From contig JAZSMZ010000106.1 in the NCBI GenBank assembly GCA_045536155.1, positions 1-5,510 of the forward strand: a stretch of 5,510 nucleotides of DNA, written 5' to 3'. Made by a program: the position numbers and the translations under genes. Shown piece by piece: positions 1 to 5,181 of this stretch (its first letter is position 1; each line of letters begins with the position of its first letter). The notes beneath the pieces were generated by a model. It did not search any database. It saw only the letters and a program-made list of their open reading frames with translations, and had not been told where the DNA came from. Source of the DNA: JAZQNC01 sp045536155 (GTDB taxonomy: Bacteria > Bacillota > Clostridia > Oscillospirales > CAG-272).

Positions 1-3
1 GGG

Positions 4-258
4 GGAACTTTGAAAAGTTCCCCGGTCCCCTCAAACTCAAAAAGGCACTGGATGAATAGTGATGAAATATGAGTTTGGAATTCGATTAGATAATTGTAAA
101 TAAGAAAAACGGAACTTTGAAAAGTTCCCCGAGCCCCTCAAACTCAAAAAGGCACTGGATAAATATAGGTAAAGCCGGAGTTTGGGGTGCGATAAGATAA
201 TTGTAAAAAACTTTAAAAATTTCCTCGTCCCCTCAAAGCAACAAAAAAGGAGCAAAAA
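4..258. repeat. Degenerate tandem repeat, about 2.5 units, each headed by a hairpin
   Basis: Unit 1 (4-110) and unit 2 (111-206) are aligned at an offset of 107 bp. Three blocks are shared: the hairpin head GGAACTTTGAAAAGTTCC (4-21 and 111-128), the block CCCCTCAAACTC followed by AAAAAGGCACTGGAT (27-53 and 134-160), and GAGTTTGG plus AGATAATTGTAAA toward the unit end (71-100 and 178-207). A third, eroded and truncated copy starts near 207 (AACTTT at 209, CCCCTCAAA at 229-237) and runs into the start of the first gene; its period is 96 bp because about 11 bp are missing. The head forms a 7-9 bp stem with a TGAA loop, but no T-run follows, so it is not a standard terminator. The array may continue left of the window. 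It is not a CRISPR: units are long, only partly conserved, and lack unique spacers of constant length. Confidence 0.85.
246..252 (+). promoter_or_regulatory. Ribosome binding site fixing a GTG start at 259
   Basis: AAAGGAG ends six bases before GTG at 259, an ideal Shine-Dalgarno spacing. This supports GTG as the start although no ATG is present. The site lies in the stretch of the third repeat copy that corresponds to CAAAAAGGCAC of the earlier copies. Confidence 0.75.
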
Positions 259-1548
259 GTGGGTTTTTCATATATATTCGCAGGAATGGTATTCCTTTTT
301 AACCCCAACTTAAATATATTTGACCTATTGCCCGATTTTGTCGGATGTATACTGATAATCTGCGGACTGCGCCGTCTTCGCGATCTCTCGCCCGATTTTG
401 AGAAGGCGAGAAGCCGCTTTTTGCTTTTGGCATGGGCATCGGCTTCAAAGATCCTCTGTCTATATTTCACGCTCGTCGTCCCCGACAAGGGATTTTTCAT
501 GGTCTTTTCCTTCGTATATTCTCTCATTGACACCGCGCTGCTGTTAATGGCATTTTCGAGCTTTTTTAACGGCATGATGTTTGTCGGAACGGTATACGAT
601 GCTTCCGATTCGATCACAAGTCTTGCCAAAGTTCGCATGACCACTATAATCTTCGTGATCGCACGCGGACTTATGACTCTTCTGCCCGAGCTTGTCTATC
701 TCAGTGTCAATGAAGAGTTGGGATACCTGATCGCATCGTACAAGGGCGTACTCAATGTCATGGCGATGATCGTTTCGCTCGCATTCGGCATCGCGTGGCT
801 CGACGTCATGCGCAAATACCTGAAATCGGCCGAAAAGGACGAAAAATTCATCTCGTCTATGACCCGTCACTACGACGAAAACATCGCGCCCGACTACGAC
901 CGATTCATTAAGCGCAGTATGAAGAGTGCCATGACGCTTGTCATCGCCGCCTGCGTTTTCGTTTGCGATTTTTACCTCGACGGCGTCGATTATCTGCCCG
1001 ATTTCGTCGGTGCGATCCTTATCGCTTCTGCCGTATTGATAATCAAGCCCTATATTGCTCTTCATAAGCCGATCATCGTTTTATCTGCCGTATATTTTGG
1101 CCTGTCGGCAGGCGAAATGATATTCAACAAATATTTTGCGGGCGAGTATTACGTGCTCGGAGTAAAAAAATGGCCCGACGGCTTTGAGCTTTTCAAGATC
1201 GAGCTTGTGCTGAAATCTGTGCTCACTCTTGTTTTTGCCGTCATTCTTGTCATGCTTTTTGTAATGATAAAACGGATTATACGCGAGCATACGGGACGCA
1301 AGGTGGAGAGCGAATTTGAAAGCCACCGCGCAAAGGATGCCGAAACGCTCCGCTCGCTGTATCTGAAAGCTCACTTGTTTTTGGCAATCGGTATGATCGT
1401 CACCTTTTCCAAGGTAGGCACTCTTGTCGGACTGTACTATTTCGAAGAATATTGGATGATAAACACCGCGCTCTCTGCCGTATGGTTTATCGTAACGTAC
1501 CGCATTTGCAACGATACCGTGTACGAAGTTGAAGAAAAATATATGTGA
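259..1548 (+). CDS. Polytopic membrane protein of unknown function with internal duplication
   Basis: This is a 429-residue protein starting at GTG behind a good Shine-Dalgarno site. I do not recognise a named family. It is strongly hydrophobic, with roughly ten possible membrane segments (around 4-17, 23-37, 54-74, 80-104, 128-148, 160-184, 222-238, 246-265, 270-287, 316-338, 370-392 and 400-416, some probably re-entrant or paired). Charged linkers lie near 186-221 and 338-368. Residues 8-40 and 230-262 resemble each other, both ending in LPDFVGxILI preceded by an Asp and aromatic or aliphatic residues, so the protein appears built from two related halves. No catalytic motif, transporter signature or signal peptidase site is visible. 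It is probably transcribed alone, since it is preceded by the repeat block and followed directly by a strong terminator. No convincing promoter was found within 1-258. A role in the cytoplasmic membrane is all that can be inferred. Confidence 0.85.
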   Translation: MGFSYIFAGMVFLFNPNLNIFDLLPDFVGCILIICGLRRLRDLSPDFEKARSRFLLLAWASASKILCLYFTLVVPDKGFFMVFSFVYSLIDTALLLMAFSSFFNGMMFVGTVYDASDSITSLAKVRMTTIIFVIARGLMTLLPELVYLSVNEELGYLIASYKGVLNVMAMIVSLAFGIAWLDVMRKYLKSAEKDEKFISSMTRHYDENIAPDYDRFIKRSMKSAMTLVIAACVFVCDFYLDGVDYLPDFVGAILIASAVLIIKPYIALHKPIIVLSAVYFGLSAGEMIFNKYFAGEYYVLGVKKWPDGFELFKIELVLKSVLTLVFAVILVMLFVMIKRIIREHTGRKVESEFESHRAKDAETLRSLYLKAHLFLAIGMIVTFSKVGTLVGLYYFEEYWMINTALSAVWFIVTYRICNDTVYEVEEKYM

Positions 1549-1556
1549 CTTACGTA

Positions 1557-1586
1557 AAAAAACGGATGCGAAAGCATCCGTTTTTT
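1557..1586. terminator. Bidirectional intrinsic terminator between convergent genes
   Basis: A 13-bp stem (1557-1569 with 1574-1586), GC-rich at its apex (CGGATGC / GCATCCG), closes a GAAA tetraloop. It is flanked by an A-run on the left and a T-run on the right, so it can end transcription from both sides. It lies 8 bases past the stop of the membrane protein at 259-1548 and overlaps the stop codon of the opposite-strand gene. Confidence 0.95.
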
Positions 1587-2112
1587 ATACGATCCCATAC
1601 TCTCCCGAAAGAGGATCACGAAACAGCGGTATCTGCAAAGGATAGAAGGTAAAGATGAAAAAGAGCGCCGCAATTATGCAAAGGATCGCAAGTGCAAGCT
1701 TTCCGAAGCGGCATTGCTTGTCATCTTCTTTAAATTGCCTTGCCTCGTAAATGTAGGCAATCGCCGCCGATAAAAAAAATATCGAGATATTGATCCAGTC
1801 CGGGGTTATGCCGAAAACTCCGCGCAGGGTGTAGAAAATTACGGGAATGAGGACGATACCGAGCATAATACTCTTGAATTTCACACACCAATAGTTGTCG
1901 TATTCTTTGCCAATAATGAAATATTGTACGACGGCAAATAAAAACATTGGAATAAAGAGCAGCTTCATATGCTCCCAAGTCGATTCGTTTACCGATGAAA
2001 AGAGAGCCGCGACGTTACTGCCCGTCCAATCGTATAAAAAGTGCAGTATCGTGCCGAGCAGTGAAGAAACGGCAAAGCCGAGAAGCGACCAAAGGGAAAA
2101 AGATTTATTCAT
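1585..2112 (-). CDS. DUF6512-like integral membrane protein
   Basis: This is a 175-residue protein with about five membrane segments (near residues 7-26, 50-67, 79-98, 106-123 and 137-156). The segment VNESTWEHMKLLF at 41-53, right after the first membrane helix, and the C-terminal PLFRDPLSGEYGI at 162-174 are hallmarks I associate with the uncharacterised DUF6512 family of Firmicutes membrane proteins; this assignment is from memory and was not searched. The length fits a complete member. No biochemical role is known to me. The Asn-Glu-Ser-Thr-Trp-Glu-His cluster at the membrane edge is the most likely functional site (inference). The ATG at 2110-2112 has only a weak ribosome site (GGTGTGA, read on this strand), suggesting modest expression. 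The gene converges on the preceding membrane protein and diverges from the TIGR04076-like gene. Its TAA stop lies inside the shared terminator stem. Confidence 0.85.
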   Translation of the reverse strand: MNKSFSLWSLLGFAVSSLLGTILHFLYDWTGSNVAALFSSVNESTWEHMKLLFIPMFLFAVVQYFIIGKEYDNYWCVKFKSIMLGIVLIPVIFYTLRGVFGITPDWINISIFFLSAAIAYIYEARQFKEDDKQCRFGKLALAILCIIAALFFIFTFYPLQIPLFRDPLSGEYGIV

Positions 2113-2150
2113 TTCACACCGTCCAAACGTATTTTTTATCAGTATACTAA

Positions 2151-2183
2151 AAAAAGCGCTTTTTTATGCAAAAGGCGCTTTTT
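2151..2183. terminator. Strong terminator-like hairpin in a divergent intergenic region
   Basis: A 14-bp stem (2151-2164 with 2170-2183, one G-T wobble at 2160/2174) closes a five-base loop. It has a GCGC core, an A-run on the left and a T-run on the right, so it has terminator form on both strands. It lies between the start codons of two divergent genes rather than behind a gene. It may insulate them, or it may lie in the leader of the leftward gene and act as an attenuator. The structure is seen in the sequence; the role is inferred. Confidence 0.7.
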
Positions 2184-2186
2184 ATA

Positions 2187-2215
2187 TTGATTTGTACGGC
2201 AATATATGATAAAAT
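2187..2215 (+). promoter_or_regulatory. Promoter of the TIGR04076-like gene
   Basis: TTGATT at 2187-2192, a 17-base spacer, then TAAAAT at 2210-2215, with TG at 2207-2208 giving an extended -10. Transcription would begin near 2222, leaving a leader of about 30 bases before the ATG at 2252 with its GAGAGGTGG ribosome site (2237-2245). Confidence 0.65.
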
Positions 2216-2230
2216 GATCGCAGATAACAA
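2201..2230 (-). promoter_or_regulatory. Possible leftward promoter opposing the rightward one
   Basis: Read on the minus strand, TTGTTA (2225-2230), 18 bases, then TATATT (2201-2206). It would fire toward the DUF6512-like gene across the 2151-2183 hairpin. A TATACT box at 2141-2146 with a poor TTGCAT at 19 bases is an alternative start point downstream of the loop. Both are weak matches. Confidence 0.3.
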
Positions 2231-2251
2231 TTTTTTGAGAGGTGGCCCGAC

Positions 2252-2554
2252 ATGAAAAAATGTAAGATCACCGTCATGAAAATGGCGCGATATAACGATC
2301 TTATCGAAAAATACGAAAATCCTATCGAGCATGCCTGCGATATGACGCTCGGGCAGTTTTTTATATCGGAAAACGGTCAAAAGCCCGACGGTATGTGCGA
2401 GTCCGCATGGGAGTCGATGGAGTATTTCGTGCGCACTCTCGCCGAGGGCGGAGGCAATTTCTTTGACGGCTGGATGAAAAACGAAAAATCAGCCATGATA
2501 TCCTGCAACGACGGATTTCGACCGGTCAGCTTTTTGATTGAAACAATAGAATAA
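2252..2554 (+). CDS. Small TIGR04076-like protein
   Basis: This is a 100-residue soluble protein. The basic beta-strand start (KKCKITVMKM), a central Gly-Gln (34-35) with KPDGMCESAW (44-53), and the C-terminal SCNDGFRPVSFLIETIE (84-100) match what I recall of the TIGR04076 family, small proteins of unknown function common in anaerobes. The length fits a full-length member. Cysteines at 4, 29, 49 and 85 fall in or near the conserved blocks and could bind a metal or form a redox site (inference). No membrane segment or signal peptide is present. The ATG at 2252 follows GAGAGGTGG at 2237-2245, and the gene has its own extended -10 promoter and its own terminator, so it is monocistronic. It is divergent from the DUF6512-like gene and convergent with the zinc peptidase gene; neither neighbour reveals its role. 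Confidence 0.88.
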   Translation: MKKCKITVMKMARYNDLIEKYENPIEHACDMTLGQFFISENGQKPDGMCESAWESMEYFVRTLAEGGGNFFDGWMKNEKSAMISCNDGFRPVSFLIETIE

Positions 2555-2555
2555 A

Positions 2556-2584
2556 TAAAAAACACCCGTTGAGGGTGTTTTTTA
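2556..2584. terminator. Bidirectional intrinsic terminator
   Basis: A 12-bp stem (2556-2567 with 2573-2584) with ACACCC/GGGTGT core and loop GTTGA, flanked by A-run and T-run. It begins one base past the TAA of the TIGR04076-like gene and ends ten bases from the stop of the convergent peptidase gene, so it serves both. Confidence 0.95.
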
Positions 2585-2594
2585 TTCTCTGTAT

Positions 2595-3299
2595 TTATCT
2601 TCTGTCGTTTCTTCTTACCCGCATGAGAAGGCTGAGCAGCTGCATTACCGATACCGCAAGCGCGGCGACGTAAGTCATGGCGGCGGCGCTGAGCACCTTT
2701 TTTGCTCCGCGAAGCTCGCCATCGTCAAGACGTCCGCATGATTCAAGTGAACGAAGAGCGCGTCTGCTTGCATTGTATTCGGTGGGGAGGGTCACAAGCT
2801 GGAAAAGCGCGCAGAGCGAAAAGCATGCAACGCCGAAATAAGCAATGTAAATATAGTATGCACTCATGGCCGAAAGCAGGATGCCGATGAGAATGAGGGG
2901 CATCGACAGACGTGAGCCGATGTTGGTGATGGGCACGATGGCGGTGCGTATCTTTATCGGAGCATATCCTTCGGCATGCTGGATAGCGTGTCCGCATTCG
3001 TGTGCGGCAACGCCGACAGCGGCTGAGCTGGTGCTGTTGTACACGCTGTCCGACAAGCGCACTACGTTACTCTGCGGATCGTAATGGTCGGAAAGATTGC
3101 CCGAAACATGCTCGATCTTTACGTCAAAAAGCCCGTTTTCGTTGAGTATCATTCTTGCGGCGTCGTATGCAGTCATACCGCTTTTTATATATTGCTTTGA
3201 ATATTTATTAAATGTTGAGTTAACCTTCGTGCTAGCCCAGATCGAAATGATCACTGCGGGCAGAACGAGTAAAATATACGTCATGTCCAGATAAGGCAT
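2595..3299 (-). CDS. yugP: YugP-like membrane zinc metallopeptidase
   Basis: This 234-residue protein is a putative neutral zinc metallopeptidase of the YugP family (Pfam PF04298, Zn_peptidase_2, recognised from memory). An N-terminal membrane helix (about 5-23) is followed by a soluble part with the family blocks DHYDPQSNVVRLS (71-83) and AAHECGHAIQHAEGYAP (98-114). HECGH at 100-104 supplies two zinc-binding histidines and the catalytic Glu101. A hydrophobic hairpin (about 131-170) precedes LPTEYNASRRAL (171-182), whose Glu174 is a likely third zinc ligand (inference). A last membrane helix lies near 205-226. Size and block order match full-length family members; the physiological substrate is not known to me. 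The ATG at 3297-3299 has GGGAG about ten bases upstream. The gene lies downstream of the HAD gene on the same strand, separated by 118 bases with its own promoter candidate, so it is probably transcribed separately. Confidence 0.93.
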   Translation of the reverse strand: MPYLDMTYILLVLPAVIISIWASTKVNSTFNKYSKQYIKSGMTAYDAARMILNENGLFDVKIEHVSGNLSDHYDPQSNVVRLSDSVYNSTSSAAVGVAAHECGHAIQHAEGYAPIKIRTAIVPITNIGSRLSMPLILIGILLSAMSAYYIYIAYFGVACFSLCALFQLVTLPTEYNASRRALRSLESCGRLDDGELRGAKKVLSAAAMTYVAALAVSVMQLLSLLMRVRRNDRR

Positions 3300-3340
3300 A
3301 AAAAATGTGCTCCCGTAATTGTTGTAAAGTCTGTACGTAT

Positions 3341-3368
3341 ATTATATGCCGCTATTGTGAAAACAAAA
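3341..3368 (-). promoter_or_regulatory. Candidate promoter of the zinc peptidase gene
   Basis: On the minus strand a perfect TATAAT lies at 3341-3346. The best -35 is poor: TTTTGT (3363-3368) at a 16-base spacing. Transcription would start near 3334, about 35 bases ahead of the ATG. Confidence 0.5.
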
Positions 3369-3369
3369 T

Positions 3370-3391
3370 CATAAAAGCAAAAACTTTTATG
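3370..3391 (-). terminator. Weak terminator-like hairpin behind the HAD gene
   Basis: Read on the minus strand, CATAAAAG, a TTTTTG loop, and CTTTTATG form an 8-bp AT-rich stem 26 bases past the HAD stop, followed by ATTTTGTTTT. The stem is weak, and the tail coincides with the -35 region of the peptidase promoter, so the boundary between the two transcription units may leak. Confidence 0.35.
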
Positions 3392-3417
3392 CGACAAATA
3401 ATAAACTTTTATTGCAC

Positions 3418-4131
3418 TTATACTTTAAGGCTCACTAAAAAAGTTTCAAGGGCATCGAACGATCCCGAAGGGAAGAGCGATATATCACTTCCTTTTTTGT
3501 TTATAAGGCAGTCGGTCAGCAAAAACACCTGCATACCAAGCTCCTTTGCGATCATGTCCTCGTCGGCATCGTTGCCTACCATAAGACATTCTTCTGCCAA
3601 AAGACCGAGCTTGTCAAGAATCTCCCCGTAATAGCCGAGCGAGGGCTTAGAGAAGTGAGAGCTTTCGTAACAGCTTACGTATTCAAAGTCGCTTCTGTCA
3701 AGTCCCGCCCACTTTATGCGGCTTTTGGTAGCGACCATTGGGAAAAGGGGATTTGTAGCAAGAACGACCTTGAAGGAAAGCTCCTTTGCTTTTTTAACGA
3801 TTTCTGCGGCCCTCGTCGTGAAAGAGCATACCTCTTTGATCTTTTGGAATTCGACGCTGTAATAGTGCTCGATCTCCTTTGAGTCCCTGTATTGCTTTGC
3901 GGGAAGGAACTTGTCGAAGCTTTCCCAGAATACCTCTTCATTTGTCTTTTGTCCGTCGTTTTTCACCATGGCGTACACTCCTGCCATAGTGCCCTTGGAA
4001 ATTTTTTTTGCAACGTCGCCTTCTCCGCCGGAAAGAGTGGCCGAAAGCGAGCCTATATACGCTTTTGTAAAAATATCGAGATCCATCGGGAGCAATGTTC
4101 CGTCGAGATCGAAAAGAACGGTTTTGATCAT
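3418..4131 (-). CDS. HAD-superfamily hydrolase (phosphatase-like)
   Basis: This 237-residue cytoplasmic protein has the four HAD motifs in order. Motif I is FDLDGTL at 7-13, with nucleophile Asp8 and acid/base Asp10. Motif II is LATNP at 124-128, with Thr126. Motif III is Lys162 within FSKPSLGYY. Motif IV is MVGNDADEDM at 184-193, with Mg2+-binding Asp188 and Asp192. The helical stretch from about 16 to 105 between motifs I and II is the position of a C1-type cap, as in phosphoglycolate-phosphatase-like members. The expected chemistry is Mg2+-dependent phosphate ester hydrolysis through an aspartyl-phosphate; the substrate cannot be read from the sequence. The ATG at 4129-4131 has AGAGGA (4137-4142) six bases upstream and a strong promoter a further 19 bases away. 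It is divergent from the amino-acid uptake operon, with which it may share regulation, though no functional link is evident. Confidence 0.93.
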   Translation of the reverse strand: MIKTVLFDLDGTLLPMDLDIFTKAYIGSLSATLSGGEGDVAKKISKGTMAGVYAMVKNDGQKTNEEVFWESFDKFLPAKQYRDSKEIEHYYSVEFQKIKEVCSFTTRAAEIVKKAKELSFKVVLATNPLFPMVATKSRIKWAGLDRSDFEYVSCYESSHFSKPSLGYYGEILDKLGLLAEECLMVGNDADEDMIAKELGMQVFLLTDCLINKKGSDISLFPSGSFDALETFLVSLKV

Positions 4132-4160
4132 AAGTATCCTCTTTTTCGTTGTTTAACTTA

Positions 4161-4189
4161 ATTATAGCATAATTGTATTTTTATTGCAA
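4161..4189 (-). promoter_or_regulatory. Promoter of the HAD hydrolase gene
   Basis: On the minus strand: TTGCAA (4184-4189), a 17-base spacer, and a perfect TATAAT (4161-4166) preceded by TGC, an extended -10. The start would be near 4154, giving a short leader of about 22 bases. Confidence 0.78.
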
Positions 4190-4193
4190 GTCT

Positions 4194-4228
4194 GTGCAAA
4201 AAAAGTTGAACTGTGTATTTTTATGCAC
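4194..4228. promoter_or_regulatory. Imperfect inverted repeat between divergent promoters
   Basis: GTGCA plus A-run (4194-4203) is complementary to T-run, one bulged A, and TGCAC (4218-4228). The symmetric GTGCA/TGCAC ends lie just upstream of both divergent promoters, 5 bases from the HAD -35 and 20 bases from the binding-protein -35. It could be a regulator site or an AT-rich structural element; no known operator was recognised. Confidence 0.3.
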
Positions 4229-4247
4229 GAATATATGATAAATATAC

Positions 4248-4276
4248 TTGACAACTGCATATTTCTGTGGTAGAAT
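4248..4276 (+). promoter_or_regulatory. Strong promoter of the amino-acid uptake operon
   Basis: Consensus TTGACA at 4248-4253, a 17-base spacer, and TAGAAT at 4271-4276 with TG at 4268-4269 forming an extended -10. The predicted start is near 4283, about 34 bases ahead of the ATG, too short for a riboswitch. This is the best promoter in the window. Confidence 0.88.
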
Positions 4277-4303
4277 GTGTGAGTATTAAAAAAATATTCT
4301 CTT

Positions 4304-4308
4304 GGAGG
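4304..4308 (+). promoter_or_regulatory. Ribosome binding site setting the ATG at 4317
   Basis: GGAGG lies eight bases before ATG 4317. An in-frame TTG at 4302 overlaps this site and has no ribosome site of its own, so the shorter ATG form is preferred; it also gives a cleaner lipoprotein signal peptide. Confidence 0.85.
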
Positions 4309-4316
4309 AAAATAAA

Positions 4317-5090
4317 ATGAAAGCATTTATCCGCATTATTGCACTTGCACTTACATTACTCATGCTTGTTCCCGCAATCGTTGCCTGCGGCGAAAAGGCA
4401 GATGACACAAAAGACGTTCTCGTAATGGGAACCAACGCAGCATTCCCGCCCTACGAATTCCTTGACGAAAACAACAAGATCGCAGGTATCGACGCTGAGA
4501 TCGCCGCAGCAGTTGCAGAAAAGCTCGGCATGACCCTTGAGATCAAGGACATGGCATTCGATTCTCTCATCACCGCAGTCTCTTCCGGCTCCGTTGACAT
4601 CGTTCTCGCCGGCATGACCGTTACCGAAGAGAGAAAGGAAAGCGTAAACTTCTCTGATACATACGCTACCGGCGTTCAGGTAGTTATCGTTACCGAAGAC
4701 AGCACCATCGCTTCCATCGACGACCTTGACGGCAAGGTGATCGGCGTTCAGACCGGCACTACCGGTGATATCTACTGCTCCGACACTCCCGAAAACGGCG
4801 GTTACGGTGAAGATGCGGTAAGACGATACGACAACGGCGCTCTCGCAGTTGCAGCTCTCAAGAACGGTCAGGTTGATTGCGTTGTTATCGACAACGAGCC
4901 CGCAAAGGCATTTGTTGAAGCAAACGAAGGCCTCAAGATCCTCGAAACCGAATTCGCAGTTGAAGATTACGCTGCAGCAATCGCTAAGGAAAACACTGAG
5001 CTTCTTGAAAAAGTAAACGCAGCTCTTGCAGAACTCAAGGCAGAAGGCAAGATCGACGAGATCGTCTCCAAGTACATCAAGGCTGAGTAA
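4317..5090 (+). CDS. Amino-acid ABC transporter substrate-binding lipoprotein
   Basis: This 257-residue extracellular solute-binding protein of family 3 (PF00497) delivers a polar amino acid to an ABC importer. The signal peptide has Lys2 and Arg6, a hydrophobic core, and a lipobox ending IVAC with lipidated Cys24, so the mature protein is anchored to the outer face of the membrane. Family landmarks follow: FPPYEF (43-48), the GID..IA..VAEKLGM segment (58-72), FDSLI.AV.SG..D (81-94), and M..TEER..SVNFS (100-113), whose Arg106 is the expected ligand-carboxylate contact. QTGTTGD (145-151) and VIDNEPA (190-196), with Asp192 as likely amino-group contact, come next. Which amino acid is bound cannot be told; arginine, lysine, glutamine and cystine binders share this pattern. 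The gene opens an operon, with a strong promoter and ribosome site, and is followed by a hairpin and then a permease gene. C-rich, uniform codon choice suggests high expression (inference). Confidence 0.95.
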   Translation: MKAFIRIIALALTLLMLVPAIVACGEKADDTKDVLVMGTNAAFPPYEFLDENNKIAGIDAEIAAAVAEKLGMTLEIKDMAFDSLITAVSSGSVDIVLAGMTVTEERKESVNFSDTYATGVQVVIVTEDSTIASIDDLDGKVIGVQTGTTGDIYCSDTPENGGYGEDAVRRYDNGALAVAALKNGQVDCVVIDNEPAKAFVEANEGLKILETEFAVEDYAAAIAKENTELLEKVNAALAELKAEGKIDEIVSKYIKAE

Positions 5091-5117
5091 TCTCCTGCAA
5101 AAATACGATAATTTTTT

Positions 5118-5144
5118 AAGGGGGCGGAACTTCTGCCCCTTTTT
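5118..5144 (+). terminator. Intercistronic terminator within the uptake operon
   Basis: An 8-bp stem (5118-5125 with 5135-5142, one G-T pair, GGGGC/GCCCC core) is followed by T-residues to 5144. It lies 28 bases past the binding-protein stop and 38 bases before the permease start. Partial read-through at such sites commonly leaves more binding-protein message than permease message (known for ABC uptake operons; inferred here). Confidence 0.8.
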
Positions 5145-5164
5145 CGTTGAAACGTGTTGAAACG

Positions 5165-5174
5165 AAAGGAGGAG
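5165..5174 (+). promoter_or_regulatory. Ribosome binding site setting a TTG start at 5182
   Basis: AAAGGAGGAG is close to the ideal Shine-Dalgarno sequence. Its GGAGG ends nine bases before TTG 5182, and an in-frame TGA at 5158-5160 rules out any earlier start. No in-frame ATG exists until deep inside the first membrane helix. Confidence 0.8.
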
Positions 5175-5181
5175 AACAGCT

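Noticed and set aside
2..23. Terminator at the repeat hairpin
   Set aside because: The 9-bp stem is followed by G/T/C sequence without a T-run on either strand close to the stem.
1..210. CRISPR array
   Set aside because: Repeat units are about 107 bp, only partly conserved, with no constant short repeat and unique spacer alternation and no cas gene nearby.
37..255. Minus-strand open frame through the repeat block
   Set aside because: It translates the tandem repeat itself, with low-complexity Phe/Ser/Leu content and no sensible ribosome site.
213..644. Minus-strand open frame over the start of the first gene
   Set aside because: It is antisense to a well-supported membrane protein gene, and its composition is non-protein-like (basic, Ser/Arg-rich).
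1895..2209. Plus-strand 104-codon frame across the divergent region
   Set aside because: It is antisense to the DUF6512-like gene and runs through the terminator-form hairpin; it has no ribosome site.
4302..4316. Upstream TTG start adding five residues to the binding protein
   Set aside because: The TTG overlaps the GGAGG ribosome site; ATG at 4317 has ideal spacing and gives a normal lipoprotein signal peptide.
4277..4316. Riboswitch or T-box leader ahead of the amino-acid uptake operon
   Set aside because: The predicted leader is only about 34 bases with no structured element, too short for these RNAs.
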